DNA of 64,000 nt. Origin: an uncultured Gammaproteobacteria bacterium (GTDB lineage: Bacteria; Pseudomonadota; Gammaproteobacteria; GCA-002705445; GCA-002716945). Shown here in pieces: positions 1-12,673 of this stretch. A program made the translations under genes and the position numbers. The stretch spans positions 209,829-273,828 of the forward strand of contig CACEHM010000001.1 in NCBI GenBank assembly GCA_902559355.1, read 5' to 3'. Numbering within the stretch: the first letter of the stretch is position 1; each line of letters opens with the position of its first letter. The notes beneath the pieces are model-generated. The model made no database searches and had not been told where the DNA came from. It saw only the letters and a list, made by a program, of their open reading frames with translations.

Positions 1-928
1 TTGAAATTACTTTAAAGTCATTGAATTTAACTTTTATAAATATCTCTTTTACCGAATTTATAGATATCTCATTAATTCTACATCTTTGTATAAGTTTTTT
101 ATAAAGAAATTCTATTTTAGAAATACATGATTCAACATTTTTTATATCTTCTAAAAATGTATCTTCAACACTTATGCTTTTTCTAATCCTGTTTATGTTT
201 ACGTCTCTTTGATCTATTCCTCTGATTAGATTATATAAATTAGCTCCGTAGGAACCAAATATTTTTTCAAGTTCATCAATGCTGTAGATATACATATCTT
301 TGCAGTATTTCATATTTAAATTGATACATTTTTGAAAATTTACTTTACCAATCCCTGGAATCATATCAAGTCTGATATCTTTTATAAAATCAGAAACTTG
401 GTCATCACTCAAAGAATATTGATTATTAGGCTTTTTCCAATCTGAGCAAATCTTTGCTAAGAGCTTATTACATGATATTCCTGCTGAAGCAGTTATTTTA
501 AAATCTTTCCATATACATGATCTTATTTGATGGGCCATTTTTTCTGGATCAGATTCACAATAATCTGAATCGGTCACATCAATATAAGCCTCATCTATTG
601 ATATGGGTTCTATTTTTTTTGAATAGCATTTAAAAACTTTAAATATCTCTTTTGACTCTCTCTTATATTTATCTATATCAACAGGTAGAACAATTAAGTT
701 TTTACATAATGATAATGCTTTTTTAGTAGGCATAGCGGAATGTAAACCATATCCCCTAGCAATATAGTTACATGTTGTAAGCACCCCTCGCTCATGGGCC
801 TTGCCGCCAACAGCTACAGGTTTATTTTTTAACTCAGGTTTGTCTCTTATTTCCAATGAAGCAAAAAAACTATCCATATCTACATGAATAATTTTTTTAC
901 TTTTCCAAATGCTATTTTTCTGATTCAC
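1..928 (-). CDS. dinB: DNA polymerase IV, partial (3' end lies outside window)
   Basis: Minus-strand reading from a GTG at ~928 gives VNQKNSIWKSKKIIHVDMDSFFASLEIRDKPELKNKPVAVGG...SIDEAYIDVT, the Y-family polymerase motifs; open to position 1. Confidence 0.92.
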   Translation of the reverse strand, partial: MNQKNSIWKSKKIIHVDMDSFFASLEIRDKPELKNKPVAVGGKAHERGVLTTCNYIARGYGLHSAMPTKKALSLCKNLIVLPVDIDKYKRESKEIFKVFKCYSKKIEPISIDEAYIDVTDSDYCESDPEKMAHQIRSCIWKDFKITASAGISCNKLLAKICSDWKKPNNQYSLSDDQVSDFIKDIRLDMIPGIGKVNFQKCINLNMKYCKDMYIYSIDELEKIFGSYGANLYNLIRGIDQRDVNINRIRKSISVEDTFLEDIKNVESCISKIEFLYKKLIQRCRINEISINSVKEIFIKVKFNDFKVIS

Positions 929-1142
929 TTAGAGTCATGGCTTTAATAGTCAGGGCATGAATTTCGCCTGTCTTAATGTAACTATCTAATAATGCGTAGA
1001 TTATTTTATGTCTTTGAATGGTAGATTTTTTATCGAATACATCACTTACTATCTTTACTTCGTATTTAGATTCTGACCCTTCTACTGTTAATTTATCGTA
1101 TTCTATTCCCTCTGTTAGTGCTTTGGTAATTACATCTTTCAT
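912..1142 (-). CDS. BolA-family protein (likely start at MKDVITKAL)
   Basis: Short ORF with BolA-like H-x-IYALL pattern and size; upstream part of the track ORF looks like 5' extension. Confidence 0.75.
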   Translation of the reverse strand: MKDVITKALTEGIEYDKLTVEGSESKYEVKIVSDVFDKKSTIQRHKIIYALLDSYIKTGEIHALTIKAMTLSESEK

Positions 1143-1144
1143 TA

Positions 1145-1579
1145 TTATTTCTCCCAGAGCTCTGGATTTGCCCAATTTTTGTTGTTTAACCAATCAGGGT
1201 TATCTTTGTATTCTGCTATATCATAAATGAAAACTAATACTTTATCATCATTACATTTACCCTGGTATTTATAACCATAACTAAAAAAAATATTTTTACA
1301 TTGTGTTTCATTATCCTGCATATATGTATCATCAATAATATAAACGAGAACATTATTCAGCTTATTAGTTATTTTAAATATAGTTTTGTTTTTAATTTTG
1401 TGAGAATCGATTACAAATATAACCAAATCTTTTTCTGAAAAGATATTTTCAGTAGATTTCTTGAACTTATCTGAATTAGGATAATCTGCTAAATTCAGTT
1501 CATTTAATATAGCTTTGTTTTTTGTTAGGTTAAAAACGCAGCATTTATTTTTTTGATTGATATAGTTTGTAATATCCAT
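1145..1579 (-). CDS. DUF6231-like hypothetical protein
   Basis: C-terminal NPDWLNNKNWANPELWEK resembles DUF6231 tail; between bolA and rsmJ. Confidence 0.5.
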   Translation of the reverse strand: MDITNYINQKNKCCVFNLTKNKAILNELNLADYPNSDKFKKSTENIFSEKDLVIFVIDSHKIKNKTIFKITNKLNNVLVYIIDDTYMQDNETQCKNIFFSYGYKYQGKCNDDKVLVFIYDIAEYKDNPDWLNNKNWANPELWEK

Positions 1580-2249
1580 TTTTCCCCTGGAGTAGATGAT
1601 ATTTTACAACCTTCTCTTTATATGTGTTAATAATATCTAAATGTTGATAATTATTGGATTTAATATGTTCTTTGATTATAACTTTACAACCAACTCTTTG
1701 TAAAACTTCTTCAACTATAGCTTTATTAGTATTAATGTCATTTTTTACTATTTTTCTGAGAAATTGCTCTCTTTTTGAGGGCAAAGCAGTACTACAATTA
1801 TTAAACATGAAATCGAAATAAATATAATCATATATTTTGTTTGTAGTTTTTATATATTCTAGGCAGCTGCCTAATTTAGTAGTAATTCTTTTGAATATAC
1901 AATCAACTTTTCTATTTTGTATTCTACTCATTGCATCTTTTAGAATCCTCATCACAATTAGGTTCTCTTCAATCATAGTAACGTTGTTTCCAAGTGATGA
2001 GATAATAGCAGAATCTCTTGCAAATCCTCCAGTGCAATCAAGAATCATTAATTGATCTTTTTTGAGTATTTTACTAAGAACATGTTTTTTATTCTGTCTG
2101 ATTATGTTGTCATAATCATCCAGTTCAAGAGAAAAAGTCATCTTACTTATACGATCTATAAGCATGAGACCTTTTTTAGATTCTTTAATGAAAATATTTT
2201 CAGACAAATTATTAAGAATTTTTTTAATATCTAAAACTTCACCTTTCAT
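1545..2249 (-). CDS. rsmJ: 16S rRNA (guanine1516-N2)-methyltransferase
   Basis: LDCTGGFARDSAIISSLGNNVTMIEEN motif of RsmJ; likely start MKGEVLD. Confidence 0.85.
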   Translation of the reverse strand: MKGEVLDIKKILNNLSENIFIKESKKGLMLIDRISKMTFSLELDDYDNIIRQNKKHVLSKILKKDQLMILDCTGGFARDSAIISSLGNNVTMIEENLIVMRILKDAMSRIQNRKVDCIFKRITTKLGSCLEYIKTTNKIYDYIYFDFMFNNCSTALPSKREQFLRKIVKNDINTNKAIVEEVLQRVGCKVIIKEHIKSNNYQHLDIINTYKEKVVKYHLLQGKNGYYKLYQSKK

Positions 2250-2713
2250 TATCCTCCATTGACAACCCATTTTCTTCTAGCGAACCTTAACGAGAAATAA
2301 ATGAACGGCCAAAGAGTTGCCGTGGTCAATGTACTTATGATGAGTGTTTGATAATCTATATCCAGACCAAACATATAAAATGTCCAAATAAAGAAATGCT
2401 GTTTAACTATTAACAAAAAGAAAAGCATAATCGTCTGTTGAGGTATTGTCATGTATCTAAGGGAATTGTATAAAGAAAGAATTATATATATAAAAATTAC
2501 ATAACTCAGAGATGAAATACCCAAGGGTTGGCCTAAAACTATATCTACAAAAAATCCAGATACGAATGCTAGTAACATCTTAGTATTTGATGGTAAAGCT
2601 ATGGCCCAGTAGATATTTATTAGTAATATCCATTCAGGCGCTATATATCCAAATGGCAACATCATTAGAGTAAGCATGAGACCTATAACGAATGTTAGTA
2701 AGATTATTAACAT
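2249..2713 (-). CDS. mreD: Rod shape-determining protein MreD
   Basis: Small multi-TM protein directly downstream of mreC. Confidence 0.85.
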   Translation of the reverse strand: MLIILLTFVIGLMLTLMMLPFGYIAPEWILLINIYWAIALPSNTKMLLAFVSGFFVDIVLGQPLGISSLSYVIFIYIILSLYNSLRYMTIPQQTIMLFFLLIVKQHFFIWTFYMFGLDIDYQTLIISTLTTATLWPFIYFSLRFARRKWVVNGG

Positions 2714-3547
2714 TTATTTAACCTTATATTCATCTGGTGTTACTATGACCTCATTAATATTTTCTATATATTCTGATGGCTCTACCACAACTTCTGCAAA
2801 CCTCTCTCCTTCATTCATCTCAATTTTTACTATCCTGCCAATTTTTAAAGATGCAATAAATCTTCCTGCTTGACCAGATGTCACTATTAAGTCACCAGAT
2901 TTAATATCTGTATCATCAGTAAAAGAGATTTCTAACAAATTATCCTGTGAGCGACCTTTAATTATTACTTGTTTACCCGTTCTGGTTATTATTGCTGGAA
3001 CATTACTGTTAATATCAGTTATTAAAAGTACTTTACTAGAGTACAGAGAAACTTCTACTATTTGCCCTATTAAACCGTTTGCACCCATCACAGTTTGTCC
3101 CTTAACTACTTTATCATTCGATCCAATGTCTATCTTAATAGATTCTTTATTTGGTATCACATCTCCTTGTATAACTTTAGCTATTTGAATATTTTCAAAT
3201 TTTTTTGACATTACTCTTTTAATAGACCTCAAACGTGAAACTTCATCTTCTAAAATATCTATTTTTTGAAGATTCATCTTCATCATCTTATTGTCTTTCT
3301 CAAGTCTTTCTATTTTTGACTCTAATTGGGCAATTGTTTCTGTTTCTTCTAATAGGCTATGAAAAAAACTAGATGGTGTTTTTACAACGTATTGAATAGG
3401 GCTTACGATAAAGTCGTTTACCACAGTTCGGGTAAAATTTGTAGAGGGATATTTTAAGTCAACTATAATACTCAATATAGATAGACTAATTAAAAATAAA
3501 AGTAGATAAAAATTAGTTACACTTTTTTTAAAAATAGATGAAGACAC
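2714..3547 (-). CDS. mreC: Rod shape-determining protein MreC
   Basis: N-terminal TM, coiled coil, MreC beta domain (MGANGLIGQIVEVSLYSSKVLLITD). Confidence 0.92.
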   Translation of the reverse strand: MSSSIFKKSVTNFYLLLFLISLSILSIIVDLKYPSTNFTRTVVNDFIVSPIQYVVKTPSSFFHSLLEETETIAQLESKIERLEKDNKMMKMNLQKIDILEDEVSRLRSIKRVMSKKFENIQIAKVIQGDVIPNKESIKIDIGSNDKVVKGQTVMGANGLIGQIVEVSLYSSKVLLITDINSNVPAIITRTGKQVIIKGRSQDNLLEISFTDDTDIKSGDLIVTSGQAGRFIASLKIGRIVKIEMNEGERFAEVVVEPSEYIENINEVIVTPDEYKVK

Positions 3548-3550
3548 AAT

Positions 3551-4600
<1,050 letters not shown>

Positions 4601-6031
4601 TTATTCACCTTTTAATAACTTATTTAATATTTGATTTAAAGCTTTTGGATTAGCTTTTCCTTGTGTTTCTTTCATGACTTGTCCTACAAAAAACCCCATG
4701 AGTTTATCTTTACCATTTTTATAATCTTGAACTTCTTTAGGGTGCTTTTCCAGTATTTTCTTCGCTTCATCTGATAATAAATCAATATTGGATATTTGTT
4801 CTATACTCTTAGATTTTATTATCTCATCCACATCAGTTTTATTTTGCCAAGATTCATTTAATACCTCTTTAGCTTGTTTTATAGATATTTTTTCATCACT
4901 TACGTATGTAATCAATTTAGCTACTTCCTCAGAGCTAACTGGAGCTTTTGATATATCAAGGTTATGTTTATTAGATAAACCTACTACTTCACTTAGAATG
5001 AAGTTTGCAAGTAGCTGGAATTTTGATGAAACATTACTACTAGCTTTCTCAAAATATTCAGATAAGTCTAACGATGAGGATAATATTTCTGCATCAGCAT
5101 TCTTTAGACCATATTCCTCGATGAACCTTTCTTTCTTAGCATCGGGTAACTCTGGAAGACTTTTTTTAATTTCAGATATTTGTTTTTCGGTAATTTCTAC
5201 TGGTAATAAATCAGGATCAGGAAAATATCGGTAATCATTTGCTTCTTCTTTTGATCTCATTGGGCGAGTTTCATCTTTTTTTGGATCATACAAACGAGTT
5301 TCTTGATTTACTGCTCCGCCTGACTCAAGAATATCTTGTTGTCTACCTACCTCATAATTTATTGCATTCTCAACAAATCTGAAAGAATTAATATTTTTTA
5401 TTTCAGCTCTAATACCAAAATCTTCTCCTGGTTTTCTCAGAGATATATTAGCATCACATCTAAATGAGCCTTCCTCCATATTGCCATCACTTATCCCGAG
5501 AGACTTAACAATTGAGTGTATCTTTTTTAAGTAAGTCACTGCTTCTTTTGCAGATCTCATATCAGGTTCCGAGACAATTTCTATAAGAGGGGTTCCAGCT
5601 CTGTTTAAATCAATAGCACTCTCTCCGTCAAATAGATCATGAATTGATTTTCCTGCGTCCTCTTCTAGATGAGCTCTTGTAATTCCTACGGTCTTGCTTT
5701 TGCCTTCTACGTTTATTTCTAGTTTCCCGTCATAAACGACAGGAAGCTCATACTGAGAAATTTGGTAGCCTTTAGGTAAGTCAGGATAAAAGTAGTTTTT
5801 ACGTGCAAATATTGATTTATCAGCAATTTTTGCATCTACAGCTAACCCAAACATTATTGCCATATTCACAGCCTTTTTATTCAAAACTGGAAGTACTCCT
5901 GGCATGGCTAAATCAATAATGGATGCTTGCGTATTTTGCTCAGAACCAAAATTAGTTGATGATGAGGAAAATAACTTACTATCGGTCGCAAGTTGTACAT
6001 GAATTTCTAGTCCTATGACCGTTTCCCACAT
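4601..6031 (-). CDS. gatB: Asp/Glu-tRNA amidotransferase subunit B (start at MWETVIGLEIHVQ)
   Basis: WETVIGLEIHVQL, NRAGTPLIEIVSEPD motifs. Confidence 0.97.
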   Translation of the reverse strand: MWETVIGLEIHVQLATDSKLFSSSSTNFGSEQNTQASIIDLAMPGVLPVLNKKAVNMAIMFGLAVDAKIADKSIFARKNYFYPDLPKGYQISQYELPVVYDGKLEINVEGKSKTVGITRAHLEEDAGKSIHDLFDGESAIDLNRAGTPLIEIVSEPDMRSAKEAVTYLKKIHSIVKSLGISDGNMEEGSFRCDANISLRKPGEDFGIRAEIKNINSFRFVENAINYEVGRQQDILESGGAVNQETRLYDPKKDETRPMRSKEEANDYRYFPDPDLLPVEITEKQISEIKKSLPELPDAKKERFIEEYGLKNADAEILSSSLDLSEYFEKASSNVSSKFQLLANFILSEVVGLSNKHNLDISKAPVSSEEVAKLITYVSDEKISIKQAKEVLNESWQNKTDVDEIIKSKSIEQISNIDLLSDEAKKILEKHPKEVQDYKNGKDKLMGFFVGQVMKETQGKANPKALNQILNKLLKGE

Positions 6032-6032
6032 A

Positions 6033-7478
6033 CTAAGCCCCCGGTTCCTGTTCATGCCAATCCGTTTCTTTTTGATATAAATAGGATAGTTTAAGAATAT
6101 CTTTCTCATCGAAATGATTGCCTATTATTTGTAAACCTAGCGGCATACCTTCCTTAAAACCCATCGGTATGGACATTGCTGGAAGGCCTGCTAAATTAGT
6201 GCTAACTGTGTAAACATCAGACAAGTACATTGCAATCGGATCATTCATTTTTTCACCTATCTTAAATGCTTTATCTGGGGTTGTTGGCCCTAAAATCAAG
6301 TCTACTTTTTCAAATGCTTGACTAAAGTCTTGAGCAATTAAATTTCTGACTTTTTGTGCTTTAAGATAATAAGCATCATAATAGCCTGCTGATAAAGCAT
6401 AAGTCCCAACTAAAATTCTTCTTTTAACTTCTTTACCAAAGCCTTCAGACCTTGATTCTCGATATAAACTTTCCAATGATTCTGATTTTTTAGATCTATG
6501 TCCATATCTTACACCATCAAATCTAGAAAGATTAGAAGAACACTCTGCAGGAGCTACCACTTGATATGCTGATACACCTAAACCTGTATGTTTTAAATTA
6601 ATTGTTTTAATTTTGCATCCAATATTTTCTAGAATTTTGACTGATTCATAAAATGAATTTTTTACATCATCATTCAAGTCATTAACAAATTCTTCTGGAA
6701 TACCAACTGTAAAGTTTTTTTTATCAGAATTAATACAGTAGTCATGATAGTTTGGAACTTCAACAGTTGAGCTTGTAGAGTCTTTTGGATCATGACCTGA
6801 TATTTCTTTTAATAAAATCGCAGCATCTAGTGCATCTGTGGTAAATAGACCCGCTTGATCTAGGCTCGAGGCAAATGCAATCATTCCAAATCTTGAGACT
6901 CTTCCATATGTTGGCTTCAATCCACAAATACCACACAGTGATGCTGGCTGTCTAATTGACCCGCCTGTATCTGTCCCTGTCGAACAAGGAGAAATCCTTG
7001 CTGCAACTGCTGAGGCTGATCCGCCAGAAGATCCCCCTGGAACATATTCATAATCCCATGGGTTTTTAACTGCACCATAAAAGCTTGTTTCATTAGAGGA
7101 CCCCATAGCAAATTCGTCCATATTTGTTTTGCCAAGCATTATAGTCCCTGCTTCATTTAATTTATCAACAACTGTTGCATCATATGGGCTTATAAAATTA
7201 TCTAACATTTTAGATCCACATGATGTCTTTACACCTTTTGTACAAAATATATCCTTTTGAGCTATTGGTAACCCCGAAAGAGGTTTAAGATTATTTTTAG
7301 AAATATCCTTATCAATTTTTTTAGCTCTATTTAGAGCAGAATCTTCGGTAAGTGTTATAAAGCAATTTAGGTCATCAGACGCTTTGATACGTTTGAAATA
7401 ATCTTTCGTTATCTCAGTCGCACTAATATCTTTCTTTTTAATTGCTTCAAGAATTTCAGTTACAGATTTATAGGTCAT
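6033..7478 (-). CDS. gatA: Asp/Glu-tRNA amidotransferase subunit A
   Basis: Amidase signature [13 protein letters not shown] and [12 protein letters not shown]. Confidence 0.97.
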   Translation of the reverse strand: MTYKSVTEILEAIKKKDISATEITKDYFKRIKASDDLNCFITLTEDSALNRAKKIDKDISKNNLKPLSGLPIAQKDIFCTKGVKTSCGSKMLDNFISPYDATVVDKLNEAGTIMLGKTNMDEFAMGSSNETSFYGAVKNPWDYEYVPGGSSGGSASAVAARISPCSTGTDTGGSIRQPASLCGICGLKPTYGRVSRFGMIAFASSLDQAGLFTTDALDAAILLKEISGHDPKDSTSSTVEVPNYHDYCINSDKKNFTVGIPEEFVNDLNDDVKNSFYESVKILENIGCKIKTINLKHTGLGVSAYQVVAPAECSSNLSRFDGVRYGHRSKKSESLESLYRESRSEGFGKEVKRRILVGTYALSAGYYDAYYLKAQKVRNLIAQDFSQAFEKVDLILGPTTPDKAFKIGEKMNDPIAMYLSDVYTVSTNLAGLPAMSIPMGFKEGMPLGLQIIGNHFDEKDILKLSYLYQKETDWHEQEPGA

Positions 7479-7479
7479 A

Positions 7480-7761
7480 TCAGTCTAATATTTTTGGCAC
7501 GGTATAATAACCATCTTTTGTTTTTGAAGAGTCATGCTGATTTGCATCTCTGTTGATATTTTTTTGACATACATCGTCTCTAAGGGGCTGAGTAAAGTCT
7601 AGAGGGTGGGCCATAGGCAACATGCCATCTGTGGGTGCAGCATCTATCTCACCAATCAGTTTCAATATATTGTCTAGATTTTTAGAAAGTTCATCTATAT
7701 CACTTTCTGGAATACTGAGTTTTGATAAGTAGGTAAGTTTTTTTATTGTGTTTTTATCCAT
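7480..7761 (-). CDS. gatC: Asp/Glu-tRNA amidotransferase subunit C
   Basis: [13 protein letters not shown]... LRDD pattern; adjacent to gatA. Confidence 0.9.
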   Translation of the reverse strand: MDKNTIKKLTYLSKLSIPESDIDELSKNLDNILKLIGEIDAAPTDGMLPMAHPLDFTQPLRDDVCQKNINRDANQHDSSKTKDGYYTVPKILD

Positions 7762-8617
7762 TATTTTTCCGAGATGATGTGAATCTGTCGTGTCCATTAT
7801 AATCTATGTGTACCCTTATGTCTGTAAAATCATTTAATTCTAAAAGTACTGATATGTCTTTTGATTGACCAGTTCCATTTTCCAAAAATAAAATTCCATT
7901 TGTTGACAACGCCTCCCTTGAATATTCAATAATTTTATTAATATCTTCAAGGCCATTTTTCATCGAAAACAGGGATGAAGCGGGTTCATTACATTTTACG
8001 GATTCATCAATAGATTCATCATTGATTGCTATATATGGAGGATTACTGAATATAAAATCAAATGAATTATTAGCTATTGGTTTTAGCCAATCAGAACGAA
8101 TTAAATCTATGTTATTTTTTTTACATAGCTTTAAGTTTATTTTTGCAACTTCAATTGCTTCAGAATCAAGTTCTAACAATAGTACTTTCCATTCCGGCCT
8201 TTGATTTGCAATTGTGATTCCAACACATCCTGATCCTGTACCAGCATCCAGAAAAATACATTTCTGATTTTCTTTGAATAATAAATCACCTTGTCTTATC
8301 ACTTCGTCAATAATTGATTCCGTCTCTGGTCTTGGAATTAAGACATTATCATTAATATAAAACTCATCTTTGTAAAATACATGTCTTTTTAATATATATG
8401 ATAAAGGCTTATTTTTTCTTAATTCTAAAATATCTTTAATTTTTTTATTATTATAATCAGTAAGATTATTATTAAATTGTTCATAAAGTTTTGGTCTATT
8501 CACATTTAGAACAAACATAAATATATGTTCCGCTTCGATTTTAGATTCTGACTGCGATTGATTGGTGAATTGCTCAACAAATTTTGTATATTTTTTGAGC
8601 GCTTGTAAAATTCTCAT
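7754..8617 (-). CDS. prmC: Release factor glutamine methyltransferase
   Basis: FLDAGTGSGCVGI and FSNPPYI motifs; next to prfA. Confidence 0.95.
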   Translation of the reverse strand: MRILQALKKYTKFVEQFTNQSQSESKIEAEHIFMFVLNVNRPKLYEQFNNNLTDYNNKKIKDILELRKNKPLSYILKRHVFYKDEFYINDNVLIPRPETESIIDEVIRQGDLLFKENQKCIFLDAGTGSGCVGITIANQRPEWKVLLLELDSEAIEVAKINLKLCKKNNIDLIRSDWLKPIANNSFDFIFSNPPYIAINDESIDESVKCNEPASSLFSMKNGLEDINKIIEYSREALSTNGILFLENGTGQSKDISVLLELNDFTDIRVHIDYNGHDRFTSSRKNNG

Positions 8618-9675
8618 TACTTTCTAGATTCTTCTGTAAGAGCCTCAATTAGTGGCTCAATATCACCTTCAATGAGTTGTTCAAGTTTATATAGAGTAAG
8701 ATTAATTCGGTGATCTGTCACTCTACCTTGTGGGAAATTATACGTCCTTATTCTCTCTGAACGATCACCAGATCCTACTTGTTTCTTTCTGCTCGCATCA
8801 GTATCTCTTTTTTGTTTTTCTTGTTCAGCAGATAAAAGCCTGGAATGTAAGTACTCCATCGCTTTTGCTTTATTTTTATGCTGTGATCGATCATCTTGGC
8901 ACTCTGAGACAATGCCTGTTGGTATATGTGTGACTCTTACAGCTGAATCTGTTTTATTTACATGTTGTCCACCCGCACCAGATGCCCTGTATGTATCAAT
9001 TCTCAAATCCGCAGGATTAATATCTATATCATCAACTTGTTCAACTATAGGCAAGACAGCTACGGTGGATGCTGAAGTATGTACTCGACCTTGAGTCTCT
9101 GTATTTGGCACCCTTTGTACTCTGTGAGTTCCGGATTCAAACTTAAGATTGCTATAGACATTAGATCCAATAATTTTGAAAATTATTTCTTTAAATCCTC
9201 CATGATCACTGATATTGCTATTGATAATTTCAATATCCCATTTATTCTTTTCTGAGAATTTTGAGTACATTTTATATAAGTCACCAGCAAATATAGCTGC
9301 CTCCTCTCCACCAGTACCTGCTCTGATTTCCATATATATATCTCGCGAATCATTAGGGTCCTTTTCCACCGTTGCTTCAATTATTTTATTTTCAATTTCT
9401 TTCAATAATTGTTCATGATTTTTTAATTCTTCTTGAGCTATTGCTCTCATTTCTTTATCTTCATCTTCCAGGAGTTCTTTTGTATCAATAATTGATTTCT
9501 CGATATTAAGATACTTTTGAAATAATTTAACGCTAGGTTCCAGCTTTGTGAGTTTTTGATTAAGCGTTTTCATAAGACTTCTATCAGAATAAACTTCAGA
9601 TGTACTTAATTGATTAGTAATATCTTTATAACTTGAGACATGATTCTCAAGTTTGGCTCTTAATTCTTGATTCAT
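8617..9675 (-). CDS. prfA: Peptide chain release factor 1
   Basis: [29 protein letters not shown]. Confidence 0.98.
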   Translation of the reverse strand: MNQELRAKLENHVSSYKDITNQLSTSEVYSDRSLMKTLNQKLTKLEPSVKLFQKYLNIEKSIIDTKELLEDEDKEMRAIAQEELKNHEQLLKEIENKIIEATVEKDPNDSRDIYMEIRAGTGGEEAAIFAGDLYKMYSKFSEKNKWDIEIINSNISDHGGFKEIIFKIIGSNVYSNLKFESGTHRVQRVPNTETQGRVHTSASTVAVLPIVEQVDDIDINPADLRIDTYRASGAGGQHVNKTDSAVRVTHIPTGIVSECQDDRSQHKNKAKAMEYLHSRLLSAEQEKQKRDTDASRKKQVGSGDRSERIRTYNFPQGRVTDHRINLTLYKLEQLIEGDIEPLIEALTEESRK

Positions 9676-10916
9676 TAGTTTTCTTTGAAAAGATCGTTAA
9701 GTTTTTGAGCCTTGTCTTCATCTAAATGTGGATAAAGCTCTTTTAACTTTATTGTGGTTTCATGTGCCAGCTTATTTTTAAGAGACTCAGATATATATTC
9801 AATTATAGAGTCTATGTCATCTCCGCTATTTGACATTCTTTTGGCTTTTATTACAATTCCCTTTGTAATATCATCAACATATTCTCTGTAATTCTTTATA
9901 ACTTCAGAGCTATTATTTTCAGAAAGCCAATTTTTGTATTCAATAATTTTAAATTTAATTATCTCTTCAGCTTGTTCTATCGACTTTTCTCTAATCTTAT
10001 AATTCTTTTCAATGATTTCACCGAGATCATCAATGGTATAGAGATATACATTATCCAGATTTTTAATTTGTGATTCTATATCTCTAGGCACACCAAGATC
10101 AATAAGAGCAATGGATTGATTATTCCTTTTGTCAAGAGCACTCTCGATATTACCTTTTCCTATAAGCGGAAGGGAACTTGATGTTGATGTAATTATTATA
10201 TCGTATTCATGGATGATGTTGGACAAATTATTCAAATGGGAATATCTGCAATTATTTTCGAAGGCTAATTTTTTACCTTTTTCTTCTTTTCTATTACATA
10301 TAGTAATGTCGTTTACGTTATTTGATTTTAGATATTTTAATGCAAGCTGAGTCATCTCACCCGCACCTATTAATAAACATTTTTTTTCTTCGATATTAGA
10401 GAAGATTTTTTTTACAAGTAAAATTGATGTGTACATGAAAGATATAGCATTACCACCTATATCTGTATTTGTTCTTACGTTTTTTGCGACAGAAAACGAA
10501 TATTCAAACAACCTTTTCAATTTACTATCTATTGTTTTATTTTCTAGGGCGATTTTATAAGATGTTTTCACTTGTCCTAAAACTTCGCTTTCACCAACTA
10601 CCATGGAATCAAGTCCGGAAACCACCTTAAATAAATGTCTTATTGCATCTTCTTCCCGATGAACATACATATGACTTGTAAAAGGTCGATATTCTTTTTC
10701 TCCCGCCAGCCATTTTTGAATATCATCAGATCCAGATACGCTATCTGTATAAATCTCGGTTCTATTACATGTAGAAACAACAAGTACCTCATTTATCTCA
10801 GTCATTTTTTTTATTCTTCGAAGCAACAAAGAACAAGCATCGCCTGTAAAAGAATATTTTTCTCTTATATCTAAACTAGCAGATTTATGATTAAGCCCTA
10901 TAACTGATATGGTCAT
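9675..10916 (-). CDS. hemA: Glutamyl-tRNA reductase
   Basis: [24 protein letters not shown] motifs. Confidence 0.98.
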   Translation of the reverse strand: MTISVIGLNHKSASLDIREKYSFTGDACSLLLRRIKKMTEINEVLVVSTCNRTEIYTDSVSGSDDIQKWLAGEKEYRPFTSHMYVHREEDAIRHLFKVVSGLDSMVVGESEVLGQVKTSYKIALENKTIDSKLKRLFEYSFSVAKNVRTNTDIGGNAISFMYTSILLVKKIFSNIEEKKCLLIGAGEMTQLALKYLKSNNVNDITICNRKEEKGKKLAFENNCRYSHLNNLSNIIHEYDIIITSTSSSLPLIGKGNIESALDKRNNQSIALIDLGVPRDIESQIKNLDNVYLYTIDDLGEIIEKNYKIREKSIEQAEEIIKFKIIEYKNWLSENNSSEVIKNYREYVDDITKGIVIKAKRMSNSGDDIDSIIEYISESLKNKLAHETTIKLKELYPHLDEDKAQKLNDLFKEN

Positions 10917-10960
10917 TTTTGTTTCCTTATTAACATATTAGCATGTGCTATTATACATAG

Positions 10961-12673
10961 ATGGTAAAAAATTTGAAATTTGTAGTATTAATTAGCCTTT
11001 TATTTCTTATATCTTGTGGCTCACAGATCAGTTCTGAACAGAGGGACTTTAAAGAGGAGGTCTCATATAAAAGTCCAGAATTAAAATACAATTATGCATA
11101 TTATAAAATAGTCGTAGAATTACTGCTTCACAAGGGCAGGACTAATGATGCCATCAATACATTTACATCAAACATAACCTATTTCAATAATGAAACCGAT
11201 TTCATGAATATGATCAATAGAGCAAGAGAGCTTAATAAATTTGATTCAATCATGACAATCGTGAATAGATGGATAGAACTAGACAATCAAAATATCTATG
11301 CTCATAAAGCTGCATTTTCTGCATATATAGAACTTGAACAATATCAATCAGCAAATATACACTTCGATTTTTTATACAACCTCTACTTAGAAAATAAAAA
11401 TGAATCCTATGTTGATATTGAAAGTATTTTATCAAGAAATGTAATTATAAAGAATATAGTAGATTATTTTGAGTTGAATCTTCCAAGATATAAAGATAAA
11501 ACAATTTTATTATCCTACATTAATATATTACAAAAAAATAACATTGATGAACTTGCTGTTTTCTACATAGAAGATATTAATTTCAAAAAAAATAGAACAT
11601 TAACTAGGAAGTATGCAAAGTCACTATCCCAATTAAATAAAACTAATAAAGCTATATCAACATTAGAAAGTTTTATTGAATCATCATCTATTTTAGACCG
11701 AGAAGTATCATTTGAACTTTTAATGTTCTATCTTAAAGAAGAAAAGTTAGATCATGCGACTCCACTCATTGAGAAACTCATAAGCATTGATCCTTCCGAT
11801 GATGATTTTATTTTTAGAGTTGCTTTATTATGTTTTGATAATGAGAGGTATAGTCTGGCAGAAAAGTATTTTAATATTTTATTATCTAAATTTTATGTAC
11901 CTGATAATATTAATTTTTTCTTAGGTCAGATTGATTATAAAAATAAAAGATATGATGAAGCATTGTTACATTATCAAAGAATACAGCAAGGAACGTTTGT
12001 TAATGTTAAAACTTTAAATGTTTCTAAAGCTTTGTTAAAAAAATATAATGTTGAAAAAGCTTTATCCTATATTGACAAGGAAATCAAAATAAAAAATCAG
12101 AATAATCTCCTTAATTCTTTATCGCTTAAGCTGTCTATTTTCGAGGAGATAGGTGAATCAGCTGATATTATTAAGCTGTCCAGTCAAATTCTTAAATCTT
12201 TTCCAAATAATGAGAGAGCACTTTATAGTCGTGCTATTGCTTATGAAAAAGAAGGAAATATTTCAAGTATGAGTAAGGATTTTGATGAGATGATCAAACT
12301 TAATAAATACAATTCAATTGCTTTAAATGCATATGGATACAGCCTTGCATTGCATAAACTTCATCTTGATAAATCAGAAAATCTAATAAGAAAAGCTCTT
12401 GACATCCGACCTGGTCAAGCGGCAATCTTGGATAGTTTAGCGTGGGTATTATATTTAAAAGGCTCTTATAAAGAAGCAGCGAAATACTCATCTTTAGCTT
12501 ACTCCAAGGATCAAGATCCTGAAATTGTAGAACACCATTATTTAATACTTTTAAAAAATGGTAATTCTAATGAAGCAAAATATATCTTAAATCAGTCTAT
12601 AAAAAATAATCCTAACAGTGAAAAGTTACTGAAGCTCTTAGATAATAGTAAAAATGCAGCTATTAAATTGTAA
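10961..12673 (+). CDS. TPR-repeat lipoprotein
   Basis: Lipobox LLFLISCGS; repeated TPR-like helices (SLAWVLYLKGSYKEAAKYSSLAY). Confidence 0.8.
   Translation: MVKNLKFVVLISLLFLISCGSQISSEQRDFKEEVSYKSPELKYNYAYYKIVVELLLHKGRTNDAINTFTSNITYFNNETDFMNMINRARELNKFDSIMTIVNRWIELDNQNIYAHKAAFSAYIELEQYQSANIHFDFLYNLYLENKNESYVDIESILSRNVIIKNIVDYFELNLPRYKDKTILLSYINILQKNNIDELAVFYIEDINFKKNRTLTRKYAKSLSQLNKTNKAISTLESFIESSSILDREVSFELLMFYLKEEKLDHATPLIEKLISIDPSDDDFIFRVALLCFDNERYSLAEKYFNILLSKFYVPDNINFFLGQIDYKNKRYDEALLHYQRIQQGTFVNVKTLNVSKALLKKYNVEKALSYIDKEIKIKNQNNLLNSLSLKLSIFEEIGESADIIKLSSQILKSFPNNERALYSRAIAYEKEGNISSMSKDFDEMIKLNKYNSIALNAYGYSLALHKLHLDKSENLIRKALDIRPGQAAILDSLAWVLYLKGSYKEAAKYSSLAYSKDQDPEIVEHHYLILLKNGNSNEAKYILNQSIKNNPNSEKLLKLLDNSKNAAIKL

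Noticed and set aside
1018-1230. 70-aa + strand ORF antisense to bolA
   Set aside because: Opposite a clear conserved gene; no recognisable protein features.
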